A DNA stretch of 64,000 nt from Pardosa pseudoannulata (GCA_032207245.1 CM063506.1:21863444-21927443), one strand, 5' to 3'. Shown: positions 21,856-33,748, counted from the stretch's first letter. Program-made: numbers and translations. Notes: a model not told the origin generated them from the sequence alone.

Positions 21856-22548
21856 TAGTGAAAATGGATTCAAGTACGGTCAAGATGGTTATTTCCGTTG
21901 AAATTTAAACACCGAAAGTTTTCTCAATTATAATACTTCTTTTACTTCGGAAAAGGAAAAAAAACATACTTTAACTAAGGTAAATTTTTTAATAAGTTTT
22001 TAGAACTCTTAAGATATACTACATATTTTTTTTTTAACCGTTCCCTGAAAACTGAATCAGTGGCTTCTGATTTTCTTTTACGGCGAAAACTTTACCTTGG
22101 AAGAAGATAAAATATTTAGTATAAATTGGGGAAATTTTTATTCAAGAAGAATGTCAAGCATATTTCTCGGAGAGCCACTTGAAAGGAAAAGATTTGCATG
22201 AAACCATTTCTTCAAACATTGATTAAAAAAATAATAAGGGAGTTTCAAGGTTGAAAAAATGAGATTTTCAAAGATTCGACATTTTAGTTTGTGAAGGATT
22301 TTGTGTGCATAATAGACCTCATTAAAAACTATACATGAATATCAACCGGAGAAAAAAAGAAAGTATAGAGATGATAGTTTTGCTCATGAAAAAGAATGTT
22401 TCCTAATTAGATGCTATAGATTCAAACTTTGCTCTAAATATTTGGTATGTTATGCAGTCAAGAAATATAATACTACCCAGTTACGTTTCTAAGTTGCCCC
22501 TATTTCGAGTAATTATGCTCACATATTGCGTAAATTTCTTTGAATTGT

Positions 22549-22988
22549 GAATTTTTAGAAAGTTTCATAAACACTTGAATTTGTAATGAAGCTTTCTAGC
22601 GCATTGAATTGGGGTTTTTAAATTTAAGGAACACAACATCCTACTTTTGAAACCTCTACTGAAAGATTGGGGGACGTTTAGACATATTTCAGAATATAAA
22701 ATACGACTTAAACTCCTAAAATTAACTAAATGCCGATAATTAAGTTGTTGAAAAGATGAAAATAAAATGAATTTTTAGAAAGTTTCATAAACACTTGAAT
22801 TTGTAATGAGGCTTTCTAGCCCATTGAATTGGGGTTTTTAAATTTAATGAACACAACATCCTACGTTTGAAATCTCTACTGAAAGATTGGGGGACGTTTA
22901 GACATGTTTCAGAATATAAAATACGACTTAAACTCCTAAAATTAACTAAATGCCGATAATTAAGTTGTTGAAAAGATGAAAATAAAAT
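22549..22988 (+). repeat. Two tandem 220-bp units
   Basis: GAATTTTTAGAAAGTTTC recurs at 22549 and 22769. The units are co-linear and over 95% alike by eye, with a third unit just beginning (GAAT). Not related to the other repeats here. Confidence 0.95.
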
Positions 22989-23400
22989 GAATTAATAGCG
23001 GAAATTTCTATAGGATTTGAAAGATTCTTTGTAACTTTTTATCACTTAGTTTCTTGATACCAGTGAAAAATAAGCTTAACATTTTTATGTTTTTTGGAAT
23101 GATTTTTACTTTTTTGTACAAAATAAACGAGGTACTGTACATCGCAAAAAGTCTCGGTGTTGAGATTCCAACGGAAATTTTCATTTTGACCATGACTGAA
23201 TCAGTTTTGACTTGTTTAAGCGTTAAGTCTGTTCTTAACGCAGAAAAGTCTAAATAATTCACAGCAAAATAAAATTTCCCAATGATGCAGTTCAAAAGAA
23301 TTTTAAAAATAATTGATAGTTAATCCTCTAATAGAGCTGAAAATAAAATAGAATACAAATGAATGGTAACATTAATTATAAAATGAATAATAACCGAAGT
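22989..23400. other. AT-rich DNA, nothing recognised
   Basis: Frames 23008-23295 (minus) and 23054-23257 (plus) overlap antisense. Neither has a known motif. Confidence 0.4.
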
Positions 23401-23528
23401 GAATGGTAATTTTAAATATTATAGTTAAAGGTAATTTTAATTATAAAGGATATTTTATGTCAAATATCTATTTTGGTCATTCTTGAATGCATTTTAACTA
23501 GTTTCATTGTTGCATCTATACGTACTAT
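23400..23528 (+). repeat. Left half of a dispersed repeat split by a solo LTR
   Basis: Aligns with 24830-24965 (AATATCTATTT, CATTCTTGAATGCATTTT, ACTAGT). The right half continues at 24442, after the LTR. Confidence 0.8.
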
Positions 23529-24441
23529 TGTAACAGCGTGATTTAGCGGTATCGTCATCAAAGAACTTTGCTTTGAAAGGTGGACTTGTGTGGATACAAA
23601 AGGATTGTTTTCTAAATCACCATGAAGTCTACACTGCCGTGCACTATAGTAAAGGAACAATATGCCAGACGACATGGCACCGTCACTAACAGCTGAAAAA
23701 ATGATCGCGACCAAGGATTTGCCGCTTCTCAGATGTAGCCGCTAAGAATTCCTGGGCTTTGCGGCCGATGATTGCTTAACCCGGACCAATCCAGTTGGTC
23801 GAAGGTGAGTTCATCGCTAGGTGACCCAATAATAAAATTGTGGGTGAGGCCCCTCCCCTAGAAAGAGACGAAGATTTTTTTTTTTTTAGAGAAGTTAGTT
23901 AGCTAGCAACCAGCTAATTCAGAGGTCGCCTTGACCAGTCTCTCTACCGGAGAGTTTTTTTTTTTGCTATAATTCCACTTTGGGATCTTTTCTTTAAGGA
24001 GTAGCCCGCATCGGCTAACTCGGAGGTCGCCTCGACCAGTCTCTCCATCGAAGAGTTTCATTTAGGGAAATCACGTCTTGGGATAAATCTCTTTCTAAGA
24101 TTGAAGCGATACCTTGTGCTTTGGGTTTCCGTATTCTAATATAATCCTCTTCAGGATTGTTGCTGTTCTTCATAACTAACTGTGCTAGATCTTCTACCTG
24201 TACTACAGTGAACTTTCGAGGGAGCTACGAATTGTTTCTTCCGTCTAATCACCCATATTTCGGCAGAGACTGAATTTAGTTTAGGTACCCGTCTCTACTC
24301 AGGCCTACGTGTACTCATCAGATTGTTTTTTTTTTTATAGTTGTGAAATGATGTATATAGCAGAAGTGTAAATAAACCCATTAATCAAGATACATCTGAT
24401 TCTTCTTTGTGTCTCCTGAAACAGGGACCGAATACGTTACA
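23529..24441 (+). mobile_element. Solo LTR, family L1, copy 1 (913 bp)
   Basis: Begins TGTAACAGCG and ends AATACGTTACA. It contains AATAAACCC about 70 bases before the end. It matches 60234-61241 over its length, including the shared internal duplication of GGTCGCCT(T/C)GACCAGTCTCT. No retroviral-type coding region adjoins it, so it is a solo LTR left by recombination. The flanking sequence is interrupted relative to its paralogue at 24830-25100, which shows the insertion directly. No exact target duplication is visible. Confidence 0.87.
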
Positions 24442-24580
24442 ATGTATGCCTATCGCATAACTGAAAAACAATCAGATGTAGGATGCTGAAATTTTGTATT
24501 TAAGACTGTAGCATGTAGTTGTGTATCTCGCTTTTTAATTATAACCTGCATATCATATAACGAAAAATTTCATTGTAACG
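24442..24580 (+). repeat. Right half of the split dispersed repeat
   Basis: ATGTATGC, then AAAAACAATCAGAT and GAAATTTTGTATTTAAGAC, match 24972-25050 of the uninterrupted copy. Confidence 0.8.
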
Positions 24581-24829
24581 GGTATTAGCACTTCAGGGCA
24601 TAACAAAAGACTTAACTTTTCTTCTATTTTTGTAAACTGGTATTTAATATCATCATTTGCTTCTTTTTAGTAATATTTTATGTTGTCAGGAACTTTTAAC
24701 TCACCCGGTCATTTTTTAGGAAATGGAACAATGTAATGAAAAGAAAGGAAAACTAATAGAGGTTATATAATACTTGATATATAAAGTATATATCTCGCAT
24801 AATTATCGACTTTAAATTTAACTATTTAC

Positions 24830-25100
24830 TTATTTTATATAACTTTAACTATTATAGTTAGAGATAACTTTAACTATAATGGATATTTTATTTTATATTA
24901 AATATCTATTTGGCAATTCTTGAATGCATTTTGACTAGTCTCGCCCTAAAATCTGAACGTACGTATGTATGCATGCATTACTCAAAAACAATTAGACATA
25001 GGATGTTGAAATTTTGTATTTAAGACCATTGTAACGTCTAGTTGTATATCTCGTTAATTTTTTATTGTAACCTACACTAGATATAACGAAAATTTTCAAT
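24830..25100 (+). repeat. Uninterrupted paralogue (pre-insertion state)
   Basis: Carries left and right halves joined, with ACGTACGTATGTATGC at the point where the other copy holds the 913-bp LTR. Confidence 0.8.
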
Positions 25101-26394
25101 ACAATATTTATTTACTTTTGTGATTTATTTACTTTGCTAAATTGTGAGCAAACCAGAGGACATTAATAGTACTGCATTTACTATTTAATAAAACCACAGA
25201 ATCTGATTATTATATTTCATTTCATTTTTATTAAAAGAACTATTAATGTTTTTATTTCACATATTATTTCTATGTTTTTGGTTATATAACAAAAGTAAAA
25301 ATTTTCAGTCGTTTAATTATTTTCTATGTAGAATTTATAGAGTGAATAACCTATAAGTGAATAATGTATAGTATTAGTCAAAATTTTGTAATGGGTATTG
25401 TTTTATTACTGATACGAGCTTTTCACTTTTGGCCATGAAGAATCTTCACGTGTGTGATACGAGGCACAGCAGTACGATTACGTCTCCCGTCCGTTGTTTT
25501 AAGGCAAAGGGTTAAAAATGAAAATAATCATGAAGCTTGCAGTGTAATGTAAGAGAATAAGCATGTAGTTTACATTAATGTAATATTTTAGTTGAAGAAC
25601 TTTGTTTTCTTGAAAATAGTAAAAAGTTTTTATAAGTTAAACATTTTTATATTCATTGAAATCGGAAACGTCTCATTTCCCTTAAAGAATATGCTCAATA
25701 GATCTTTTGAATGTAGGCTAAAGCCTTCAGGTTAAGACAAATCCCAATTAAAAAATCAGAACAAGTAAAATGTGATTCATCGTATTCTAAAATAATGAAA
25801 AATAAATATTCTTCAAGAAGTATACCTTTGGTAAATTTGTCATGCGTTATATATATCCCACGCATATTTATAGGCGTGATAGTTTCAAACGAGAAATAAA
25901 AGCTAAAGGAAATGTTTTTCCCACCTTCTAGGATTATATTTTTAAAATCCAGATTCCTTTTCAGCATTAAATTGTTTTGTTTTTTTGCTTGTCAAATACG
26001 ACTCCTACGCTTCACATTTATCAATAACATTATTTAGGTTTTAAAGGAAGTTATCTTTAAAACAAGTGAACTGTAAACGGCACTTTAAAAAGCAAGTGCG
26101 AAGGTGTGAAGAATAAACATGTAAAGCTTTTGGGAATATTTTTTCTTGATTACACTAAAGGTATTTACTACTTGACATTTTAGAATGCATAATATCACAT
26201 TACTGAAACAAGAATTAATGCTTTTTTAAATTTTAAATTTAATTAAATGTATTAAGAATCACAGGCGTGAAAATTAAAGGTGTTTAATAGATCTTCTCTT
26301 TCCAGCATTGGAGTAATTACAATGTAGCTATGGATTTTACAATTTAACTATGGATTACAACTTAAGTATAGATTTTACAATCAATCCATAATTA
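25101..26394. other. AT-rich DNA, nothing firm
   Basis: GGCAAAGGGTTAA near 25502-25514 resembles the right end of a TTAA element, but no left partner was found. The frame at 25695-25967 (minus) has no known motif. Confidence 0.45.
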
Positions 26395-26663
26395 TATCTA
26401 TCGTCCCTTTTTAAGTACGCTTAAATAATAGTTTGTAGAATTTTTGTCTTTTCTTGAAAGGATATTTTTCCTTTTAAGTGAACACATATGATAATTCTCT
26501 TAACACAAATACCAAAAAAGGTATCTGCCAAAGTTTTGAACATCTACTATAATTTATTATTTTGTCATTTGGAGAGACAATTGATTATTTTACCAGTCTC
26601 ACACATAAATTTACTTTTACGGCAGGTACATACACACAAGAGACTAAACATTATAACCACCTG

Positions 26664-28082
26664 TCAATAACGAGTTGGCCCACCTTTGGCACTCAACACA
26701 GTTTCAACTCGCTTTGGCATGCATGCCACAAGTCCTTGGTACATGGCCGGAGACAGATTGTACCAGATGTTTAAGCAAAGGTTGCGCAAACCCGAGATAT
26801 TGCGAATTGGAGGTCTTTGAACTCTGAGCTGCCGTCCCATGATATCCCCTATATGTACTATCGGATTGAGAACCGGTGAGTTAGGCGGGCAGGACATTAA
26901 CTGGAATTAAGCATCTTGTTCCTGGAACCACTCCACACAGTTTCAGCCTTGTGACACGGGGCGTTGTCCTGATGGAACATTCCATTTCCAGCTGGAAAAA
27001 CAGAGGCCATGTAAGGGTGCAACTGGTCCTCAATGATGTTCAGATACCTTGTAGCATTCATGGTCTGCTCTACCACAACCACGGGTCCCAGAGACGCCCA
27101 AGAGAACGTCCCCCAAAGCATAATACCGCCACCATCGATCTGTGTATGACCTACTGTACATTGAGGGAGCAACTGTTCGCCTGGAAGACGGCTTATACTG
27201 ACACGACCATCGGCTTGATGGATGACCGTGATTCATCTTACCAGGCAGTTCTCTCCCACTGATCCATTTGTTGCGACGTTTACTGCGTAGCACCATATCC
27301 AACAGTGTCCGCTGAACAGTGTGCTCCGATACTATTCTACTTGGCCTTGCATTGTATTGGGTTGTGTAACAAAGAGTTACAGTTGAACAAAGTCAGAGCG
27401 AAACCGATGTAGAGGTGAAAGCGGAGTGACCCTCCTTTGACTCCATTGGTCAAGAGGGGTTGCTAACCGCGGAGTAGCCCGCTTCGGCCCATCAACGCTG
27501 CCCAATAAACTTTTTTAGAGAGATCTGCAGGCCCCCTCGGAGAGAGAGCACAGGAGAAGGAGCTTGGAGCTTTGGATCTTCTGCGAATTTTCGAGCACCA
27601 TTTTCTTTTCATCAAGACGCCATGTTTGGCATATTTTCGAGGGTGGTCCCTTTGGCATCATAGCCTTAAAATCATTTTACATTTTATATCCTATTAACAT
27701 TTCTATTAAAATTCTAATAAACAAAATTCATCAGGAAGAATTAGTTTTCTTTTATTTCCAATTCCCACTATACGTGCAGCTGGTCTATACGCTCTGTCGG
27801 CCTCATCTTAACAGGTTGTCAGCTGAGCCACTGTCTGGCTCCGGTTTTGCTTCACCATGCGAGACTGTCTCCGACGTCCGTTTTTTTGATACCGTGTGGA
27901 CATCCAACAACATGTCGTCTATTGCTGGTTTCACCATCCTTCATCCACTTTGCATATGGACTAACAACTGTAGATCACGAACAACTCACGAGTCGTGCAG
28001 CTTCGGAAATACTTGTTCCGAGCCTTCGAGCCATTAAAATCTGCCCTCTATCAAAATCGCTTAGATACTCAGTCTTTCCCAT
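26664..28082 (-). pseudogene. Tc1 transposase remnant (DDE type)
   Basis: This once encoded a cut-and-paste transposase that bound the terminal repeats. N-terminal helix-turn-helix words GKTEYLSDFDRGQI and SISEAARLVS are at about 27978-28082. The frame is cut by the LTR at 27365-27813 and resumes with VSEHTVQRTLLDMVLRSKRR. The first catalytic aspartate is seen in DESR (27226-27237), the second in HQDNAPCH (about 26949-26972). The third acidic position, normally E in NPIE, reads V (NPIVHIG, about 26841-26867). Frameshifts separate the DESR, GGGIMLWG and SPVLNPIV parts. It cannot be active. Confidence 0.92.
27365..27813 (+). mobile_element. Solo LTR, family L2, copy 1 (449 bp)
   Basis: Begins TGTAACAAAGAGTTACA and ends CATCTTAACA, flanked by the exact 5-bp duplication GGTTG at 27360-27364 and 27814-27818. 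Words such as CCATTGGTCAAGAGG, AGAGATCTGC and GACGCCATGTT are shared with 57365-58823. It is inserted in the Tc1 transposase frame. The 157-codon plus-strand frame 27564-28037 runs out of this LTR into antisense Tc1 and is spurious. Confidence 0.95.
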
Positions 28083-28505
28083 CGCACAAAGAAGTAAGGG
28101 AAAGAATGATTCTTTCGACTCTCCAGCTGCAGATAAATACAACTTCCACCTGATCACGTGCCTTCCACGTCATCCAGGCGAGTTCATTGCAAAATGTATG
28201 GGTAGTCATAATGTTTTGGCTCTTGTTTGTATACTGTAATCCAAAATAGCTATATCCATTATAAAACTTCCCTTAACAGTGCTATGCTTTCTTGTGATAC
28301 TAAATAGATAATATAATGATGTTTATCTGTTTTCATAATGGCACCCTATGAGGATTAAAAGTAAATCTATTTCTTAATAAAGACTGTTGGAATATTAAAA
28401 GTTTAATTTTCATATTTGTTTTTTTTTCGTAGTTCATAATAATATAAATTTGAGATATTCATCAATATACAGTTCGTAGATATGATTCAAGCTATAATGG
28501 GTTAA

Positions 28506-29166
28506 TAAATCTAAATTAATGTAGAAATTTTATTCACGTTACATTTTTTTCTATATAGGAATTTAAAAGTAGAAATGAGTAATAAATATCATTGGTCTTA
28601 CTTAAGTAGATGATTTTAACTACCAATCTCTCTTAAACAAACAAATCTAACTACCCACAGTTATTTACTCAAGATTCTAAACCTTATTTATTTATTTCCC
28701 GGCAACTAATGCTGAAAACGCACAATATCCCATTCGTAATGCTTTTCTCGTGTCATGGTGACCATACACAAATACACAAGCAACATTAAACAGAACATAA
28801 AAGTATGTCTCTCTAATATTTTATTAGTTTTTGTACGGATGAGATAAAAATACGAAGCAACCAAATGTTCGAACGGAATATCTCTCATAAACGGTACATA
28901 TTACAATATAGGGCTTATAATGCTGAATTATTTGTAAATGATTTTCTTTATACGATTCAGCAAATTTTTCAAATACTATTATTCCCAGAAATCGAATTGT
29001 TAAATGAAGCTGGAAATATAAGTTAAAAAATATTACTGTTTAACACTTTTGCTACTAGTATCCCATATTAAATTTGCTGCTTGATAGACTTAAAATTATG
29101 CTATCCATTCATTCATATGTATGTATACATATATAAATATCTATCTATGTATCTATGTGTGTGTGG

Positions 29167-29167
<1 letters not shown>
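28506..29167. other. AT-rich DNA, nothing recognised
   Basis: No family or exon is supported. The frame at 28706-28888 (minus) has no motif. Confidence 0.5.

Positions 29168-29243
<76 letters not shown>
29168..29243. repeat. (TA)n microsatellite, about 76 bp
   Basis: Uninterrupted TA dinucleotides. The frame at 29121-29357 is an artefact of this tract. Confidence 0.98.
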
Positions 29244-29249
<6 letters not shown>

Positions 29250-29584
29250 GTTAGATTTTTATATTATAAAAATACACTAGACAAATATATTATTAATAAT
29301 ATATATAACTATATTAATACAAACAAAATGACTGTGCATGAATTAATACAAAACTAACACGGACAAGAAAATACACAATCTGTTGCAATTTTTTATTTAA
29401 AATTTTAAATTTTTAGGAGTAGCAAAATTTCTCCGACAACAAATGGTCATTAGGAAAAAAAAACTAATGATATTTTTCCAGTGATTTAATTTTAAATGAA
29501 AATTTTCTTAAATAAAAAAAAAAAAACACAAACACACAGACACAAAACACACACACATACTATTATAATATATAAATTTTATTT

Positions 29585-30137
29585 ATATAACCCTTAACAC
29601 CTGGTCAACATCCTCAGTATCTGTGGGAAAAAATTTATACAGATTCATATTTTTTAGATTTCCATTACTAGTAATTGTATATTATAATTTCTAAATTCTC
29701 TGATGTAACTATATATTGTAATATTATTAAAAATATATTATAAATATTTTTTATTGATGTTTTCAAAACCGGAATTTTTACAATCAAAAAAAGAAATAAC
29801 TAGTGATAACCTTTATTAACATAAAATTTTACAAAAATTTTAAATAACAAAATAAGTAAACGGATGATTTCTTACAGAATTACAAATAAAAATACATAGA
29901 TATTAATTTTGACAAAAAACATAGTACATAGACATAATACATGTAATAATAAAAAAACAAAAAATTGGCATTTGATTTCATAATACACTGGAAAATTGCT
30001 GAACTGTCTGTATATTCAGAATAATTACCAATTCTCTGAGGCGAAATAGCCCCAGTGCTCCATTTAGGTTAATTAAGAAGTTGTTGCAAAAGGACGCAAT
30101 TTTTAGCCCTTGACTTAAGTTTTAAAACTGAGAGTTT
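29585..30137 (-). repeat. Family G repeat, inverted and enlarged copy
   Basis: On the minus strand, AAAACTTAAGTCAAGGGCTAA and the following words (30084-30137), then CCACAGAT...GTTGACC(C)AGGTGTTAAGGG (29590-29640), match 33355-33592 in order. About 350 bp of AT-rich DNA separate the two parts here. It is flanked by CA and TA tracts, as in the 33-kb copy. Confidence 0.7.
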
Positions 30138-30290
30138 CCACACACACACACAAACACACACACACACACACATAAGTCACACATTATATATTATACATAA
30201 ATACATATATAAAGTATATATATATATACATATACTATCTACACAAACACACACACATTTTTTTATTATATATATATATATATTATATAT
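30138..30290. repeat. (CA)n and (TA)n tracts
   Basis: CA-rich stretch at 30138-30172, then broken TA-rich tracts to about 30290, adjoining the family G copy. Confidence 0.9.
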
Positions 30291-30481
30291 ACATGAAGGG
30301 ATATCTTGACCAATCAACAAATTTCAGTTAAAATCCTTCTAATTAATTAATTTAATTAAACCGTTTTATACCTTAAAAGACAACCCTTCCAATCCTTTTG
30401 TGAAAATTCTATTCTCCCCCAACCTCCTGTAGTCGACCTATGGCCAAATTTGGACTGAAAAGTTTTTTGAATCTCGCTGAG

Positions 30482-30580
30482 GTATGGATGTTCGTAGCCG
30501 TTCAGAATCCTTTAAGCAGTAGATTCCGGTCTCATTATTTGTGTGCAAAACAGTAGATCGTAGCGCTCCAAACTAAACCT
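30482..30580 (+). mobile_element. SINE1, 5'-truncated diverged copy
   Basis: ATGGATGTTCGTAGCCGTTC begins the recognisable part; it ends CGTAGCGCTCCAAACTAAACC. The body is shortened by small deletions. Confidence 0.85.
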
Positions 30581-31540
30581 TCCCCGTAACTTTGTTGGCG
30601 AACCCATTCTCAAAAGATCTTTAGTCTATACGTAAGTCTCCGCTATTTTTTTCTAGCTCATTTAGAGCCGAGTACGCTATAGTATATATGAAAATTTAAA
30701 AATGCATCGTCGTTAAATTAAGGTGTAATTTGGCCTGTCTTTGAAACTAGGTTAAAAAAAAGGTCATTAATATTTTGGCAAACTAAAATATTTGAAAACC
30801 ATTGAGAAAGTAATTTATAACACTGAAGAGCCCAAATCAGTGATCACATGGTTTTGGCTTTAACTTGTTTTAGAAGCTAATAGGTATTTAAATTTAAAAT
30901 TTTATTTTTCTACTTTTCACAAATTTATTGTAAATTTATCTAAAAGTACAAATTTATTGTATTAAGCTAAAAGTTCATGGTCACTTTAAAATAATTTTAA
31001 TGCTGTTAATTTAATTATATTTCAAATCATGTGTCCAGAGTTTCACAACTTAATTTACTATTTAAATTTGTAAAACTATTTAAATTAGTACACAAACGGT
31101 TACACAATTTCTTAAACTAATAAAATTTTAGTGAGCTCTGTTATTTTATAAGCAATATAAGCAATGTAAGCAAGCTCTTTCAAAAAAGATGAAATTTTAT
31201 TACTGGTTTCACCCAAAATATAAAATATTTTACACATATATTTAGATTTATCTAATTCCTCTTTCGAAACGCAGAATATTTAGATAAATATCCATGAGTT
31301 GCAACTGATGTTCTCCAAACCCATTGTGAATATTGTGATCTTATATCTCTTTGGGGGAAACTTTAAAATAATATGAGACCGTATGCTTAATCAGTGAAGT
31401 GAATAAATGCCTTCTAAAAAATTTCTACATCATGCGTGAAGTTTATTTTAACGGTATAAAGCCAAATGTACAACCTGTGATGATATCATTTCAATGAATT
31501 TTGATTTACATATAGTAATAAAGAAAATGAAGATATATAA
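30581..31540. other. AT-rich DNA, nothing recognised
   Basis: No repeat family matched and no exon supported. Confidence 0.5.
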
Positions 31541-31556
31541 AAAAATCGGTAGTAGC

Positions 31557-32403
31557 AAGGTTGTATCGGTTTTTAACCATGGGGGATTAAACCAGTGGTT
31601 TTGACGAGTTTTAACCGTCCTGGTCAATATCGATTTTGACCCGTTTTGACCACTGAAATTCACTTTTAAATATATTTAATACTGATCGAACATAGTTTAC
31701 TAGCATATGATAAAGGCAAGTTACATTTGTTCAAATTGTCATAATATAAATAACACCAGCAAAAAACAAATATAACATAACAAAAAGATAAAAAAAATGT
31801 TTTACTTTTTTTTTTAATACAAGCTGTTTTATATGTAATTTATGTTGAATTCAAAAAACGGTTACAAGTAAAAAGTTTTGTAGTTTTCTCTCTAAATTTA
31901 AATGCTTTCGTAATTTATTTTGGATTACTCCAAACTTTGAAACAATTTTAATTGTAAAATGTCATATAATTTGTTTTAATTTTAAAATTTATGCTTTTAA
32001 CTACAACTTATGTTTTTAACTTCAACTCATGTTTTATTTTTTAACTGTAACTCATGTTTTATTTTTTAACTGTAACTCATATTTTATGTTTTTTACTGCA
32101 ACTGGATTACATTTTTACAATTGCATGTGCATGGTTCATTTTTAAAATTCAAACATTCTTATTATACTGTATAAGCATGTTAAATCTCATGAACTTGTTA
32201 GTGTAATATTTTGTTTAACTGCACTACTATTTTTATTGCTTATTAAAAGTCACTTCTAATTACAAAAGATATTATACATTAAAATTAAGACCATTTAAAA
32301 CTATTTTTTTTTAACACTTCTGACCATTTTTGATCACTTTTTACCAGTTTTGGACAGTTAAAACCACTTTTATCTAGTATCCTGGTCAAAATTATAACCA
32401 TGG
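31557..32403. mobile_element. hAT-like MITE, family D, complete copy (847 bp)
   Basis: Flanked by the 8-bp direct repeat GTAGTAGC (31549-31556 and 32404-32411), the duplication size of hAT elements. Ends are imperfect inverted repeats: AAGGTTGTATCGGTTTTTAACC on the left and GGTCAAAATTATAACCATGG on the right. Subterminal regions are full of GGTTTTGAC/AAAACCACTTTT words in both orientations. It has no coding region. The frame at 31448-31663 (minus) crosses its left end. Partial copies are at 36727-37111 and 53875-54475. Confidence 0.75.
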
Positions 32404-32877
32404 GTAGTAGCCTCCACTCGACTTTCTGATATATATATAGACAATAAACGTAACTGTTTTGTTAGTAATGTTTTCGTACTTACGTTTACAAAATATATAA
32501 CTATTATCACATAAATAATGTCTACCTTTTAGCTACGCTAACATGTTTTTATGAACTTAAATCTAATCATAAAAAAGATGGTTATTGGAAGTAGCAGGTA
32601 AATTGCTACTTCCGGTTTTTTAAAATAGTCTAAAATATGCTAGAAAACTACAATTTTTTCTAGAATGTCCTTATTCAAAACTTGGACTCTTTAAGTCATA
32701 ACGTACTCGAACTGTCCTGTTAACATGCAGATACGCATATACACAGACATAACTGCAAAAGTGGTATTTTCAGACTCAGGGAGGTCAAAAACGTGAAGAT
32801 CAATCAAAATCTTGAGTTTTGATTTGAGTTTGAATTTTTGAATAATTATATAAATTTTCCGTTACTACCGATATGTT

Positions 32878-33089
32878 TAGTTTTGTTTGGTTTGGAGTGC
32901 TGCTGTCTACTTTATTTCCTACACGAGGACTAATCAAACAGGAGAATAATATTTCAAACCAATTCCGAACTGATATCCAGGCCCAAATTTTGAATATTGG
33001 TATTCTATTTCTCCCAGGCCATAGGGGAATTCGAGCCCAAGAACTCTAGTACCGAAGTGCAGCGCCCTACCCATTCGAACGTAGTTCCG
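32878..33089 (-). mobile_element. SINE1, old diverged copy (unit 1)
   Basis: Tail TTTGGTTTGGAGTGCTG, then a body interrupted by about 35 extra bases (TATCCAGGCCCAAATTTTG...), B-box complement GGAATTCGAGCCCAAG and head remnant. It is shared with 37579-37757, so it pre-dates the duplication. Confidence 0.85.
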
Positions 33090-33105
33090 CTTACTTGCTT
33101 AAGAT

Positions 33106-33274
33106 ATGATCGTGGCCACAATGTTCCTTAAGTTCTCAAATGATCCCTCTGGAGGTGGTAGACAAAGCCTGGGGATCTACTTGGACCTTGCTTCAAAATT
33201 ACAAGGACCCACTTGAAGAAAGTCGTTTTTCCCCCTAGCGGTGATCTTTTCTCTCTTTTTTAAAAATAAAAAGG

Positions 33275-33275
<1 letters not shown>
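33106..33275 (+). mobile_element. SINE2 body, head missing (unit 1)
   Basis: GATCGTGGCCACAATGTTCC, TGGACCTTGCTTCAAAATTA and AAGGACCCACTTGA align with the minus strand of 47258-47604. The matching tail lies at 33987-34071, beyond about 700 bp of foreign sequence. Confidence 0.8.
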
Positions 33276-33278
<3 letters not shown>

Positions 33279-33341
<63 letters not shown>

Positions 33342-33347
33342 TATATA
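33279..33347. repeat. (TA)n microsatellite
   Basis: TA tract with one CATA interruption, at the point where the SINE2 body ends. Confidence 0.97.
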
Positions 33348-33351
33348 AATT

Positions 33352-33748
33352 CTCAGGGGTTTTCAAAACTTAAGTCAAGGGCTAAAAATTCTCGCGTCCT
33401 TTTTCTTTCCTCTTTTTAACCCCTAACCTAAATTGACCACTAGGGCTACAGTTTACGCTCTCAGAGAAGGGGCCTGGCCAATTAACATTGCCCTAGCGGA
33501 CAATTTAGTAAATTCCCAAATAAAAAGGAGAGGCAAGCTATCGGAGACAGATTTTCCCCACAGATGTTGACCCAGGTGTTAAGGGTCTTTTACATATAAC
33601 TTCATGCTACCTGACCCCTCAGTTTGTCCTGTCTCTTTGATGAAGTGTGAACCCGTCCTCTAACTATCTGTTAATAAAGGTCTTTAGCTAAAACGGTGTC
33701 ATTTTTTGGGCCACGACTGCAACCAACCATCCTGAAGTATGTCTTATT
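33352..33748 (+). repeat. Family G repeat inserted between TA tracts
   Basis: Starts CAGGGGTTTTCAAAACTTAAG and passes through CCCAGGTGTTAAGGGTC and TTAATAAAGG (33671-33680). It ends CATCCTGAAGTATGTCTTATTAC before CA and TA tracts. A poly(A)-like AATAAA followed by a microsatellite-like end could mean a LINE 3' end, but no coding part is present. Confidence 0.6.

Larger units (their letters stand above)
26629..28236 (-). mobile_element. Tc1-like transposon, dead, itself interrupted
   Basis: Termini CATACACACAAGAG and CTCTTGTTTGTATACTG are inverted repeats that continue into the shared ACATTATGAC-type words. TA dinucleotides flank at 26627-26628 and 28237-28238. Removing the LTR insert leaves about 1.15 kb, shorter than the usual 1.3 kb or so of the group. 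It sits in a MITE and holds a solo LTR, so it is the middle level of the nest. Confidence 0.9.
26395..28501. mobile_element. TTAA MITE family M, copy 2, host of nested insertions
   Basis: Left arm 26395-26628 follows the 4188-4691 copy (GTAGAATTTTTGTCTTTTC, ATAAATTTACTTTTACGGCA). Right arm 28237-28501 resumes with ATAATGGCACCCTATG and ends before TTAA (28502-28505). The element is more diverged than copy 1 and is interrupted by a Tc1 element at 26629-28236. Confidence 0.7.

Noticed and set aside
27564..28037. 157-codon open frame, the longest in the window
   Set aside because: It starts in a solo LTR and reads antisense through the Tc1 transposase remnant; no motif of its own.
29121..29357. 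Tyr/Ile-repeat 'protein'
   Set aside because: Translation of a TA microsatellite; the same holds for 33671-33907, 33696-33956 and 37808-38023.
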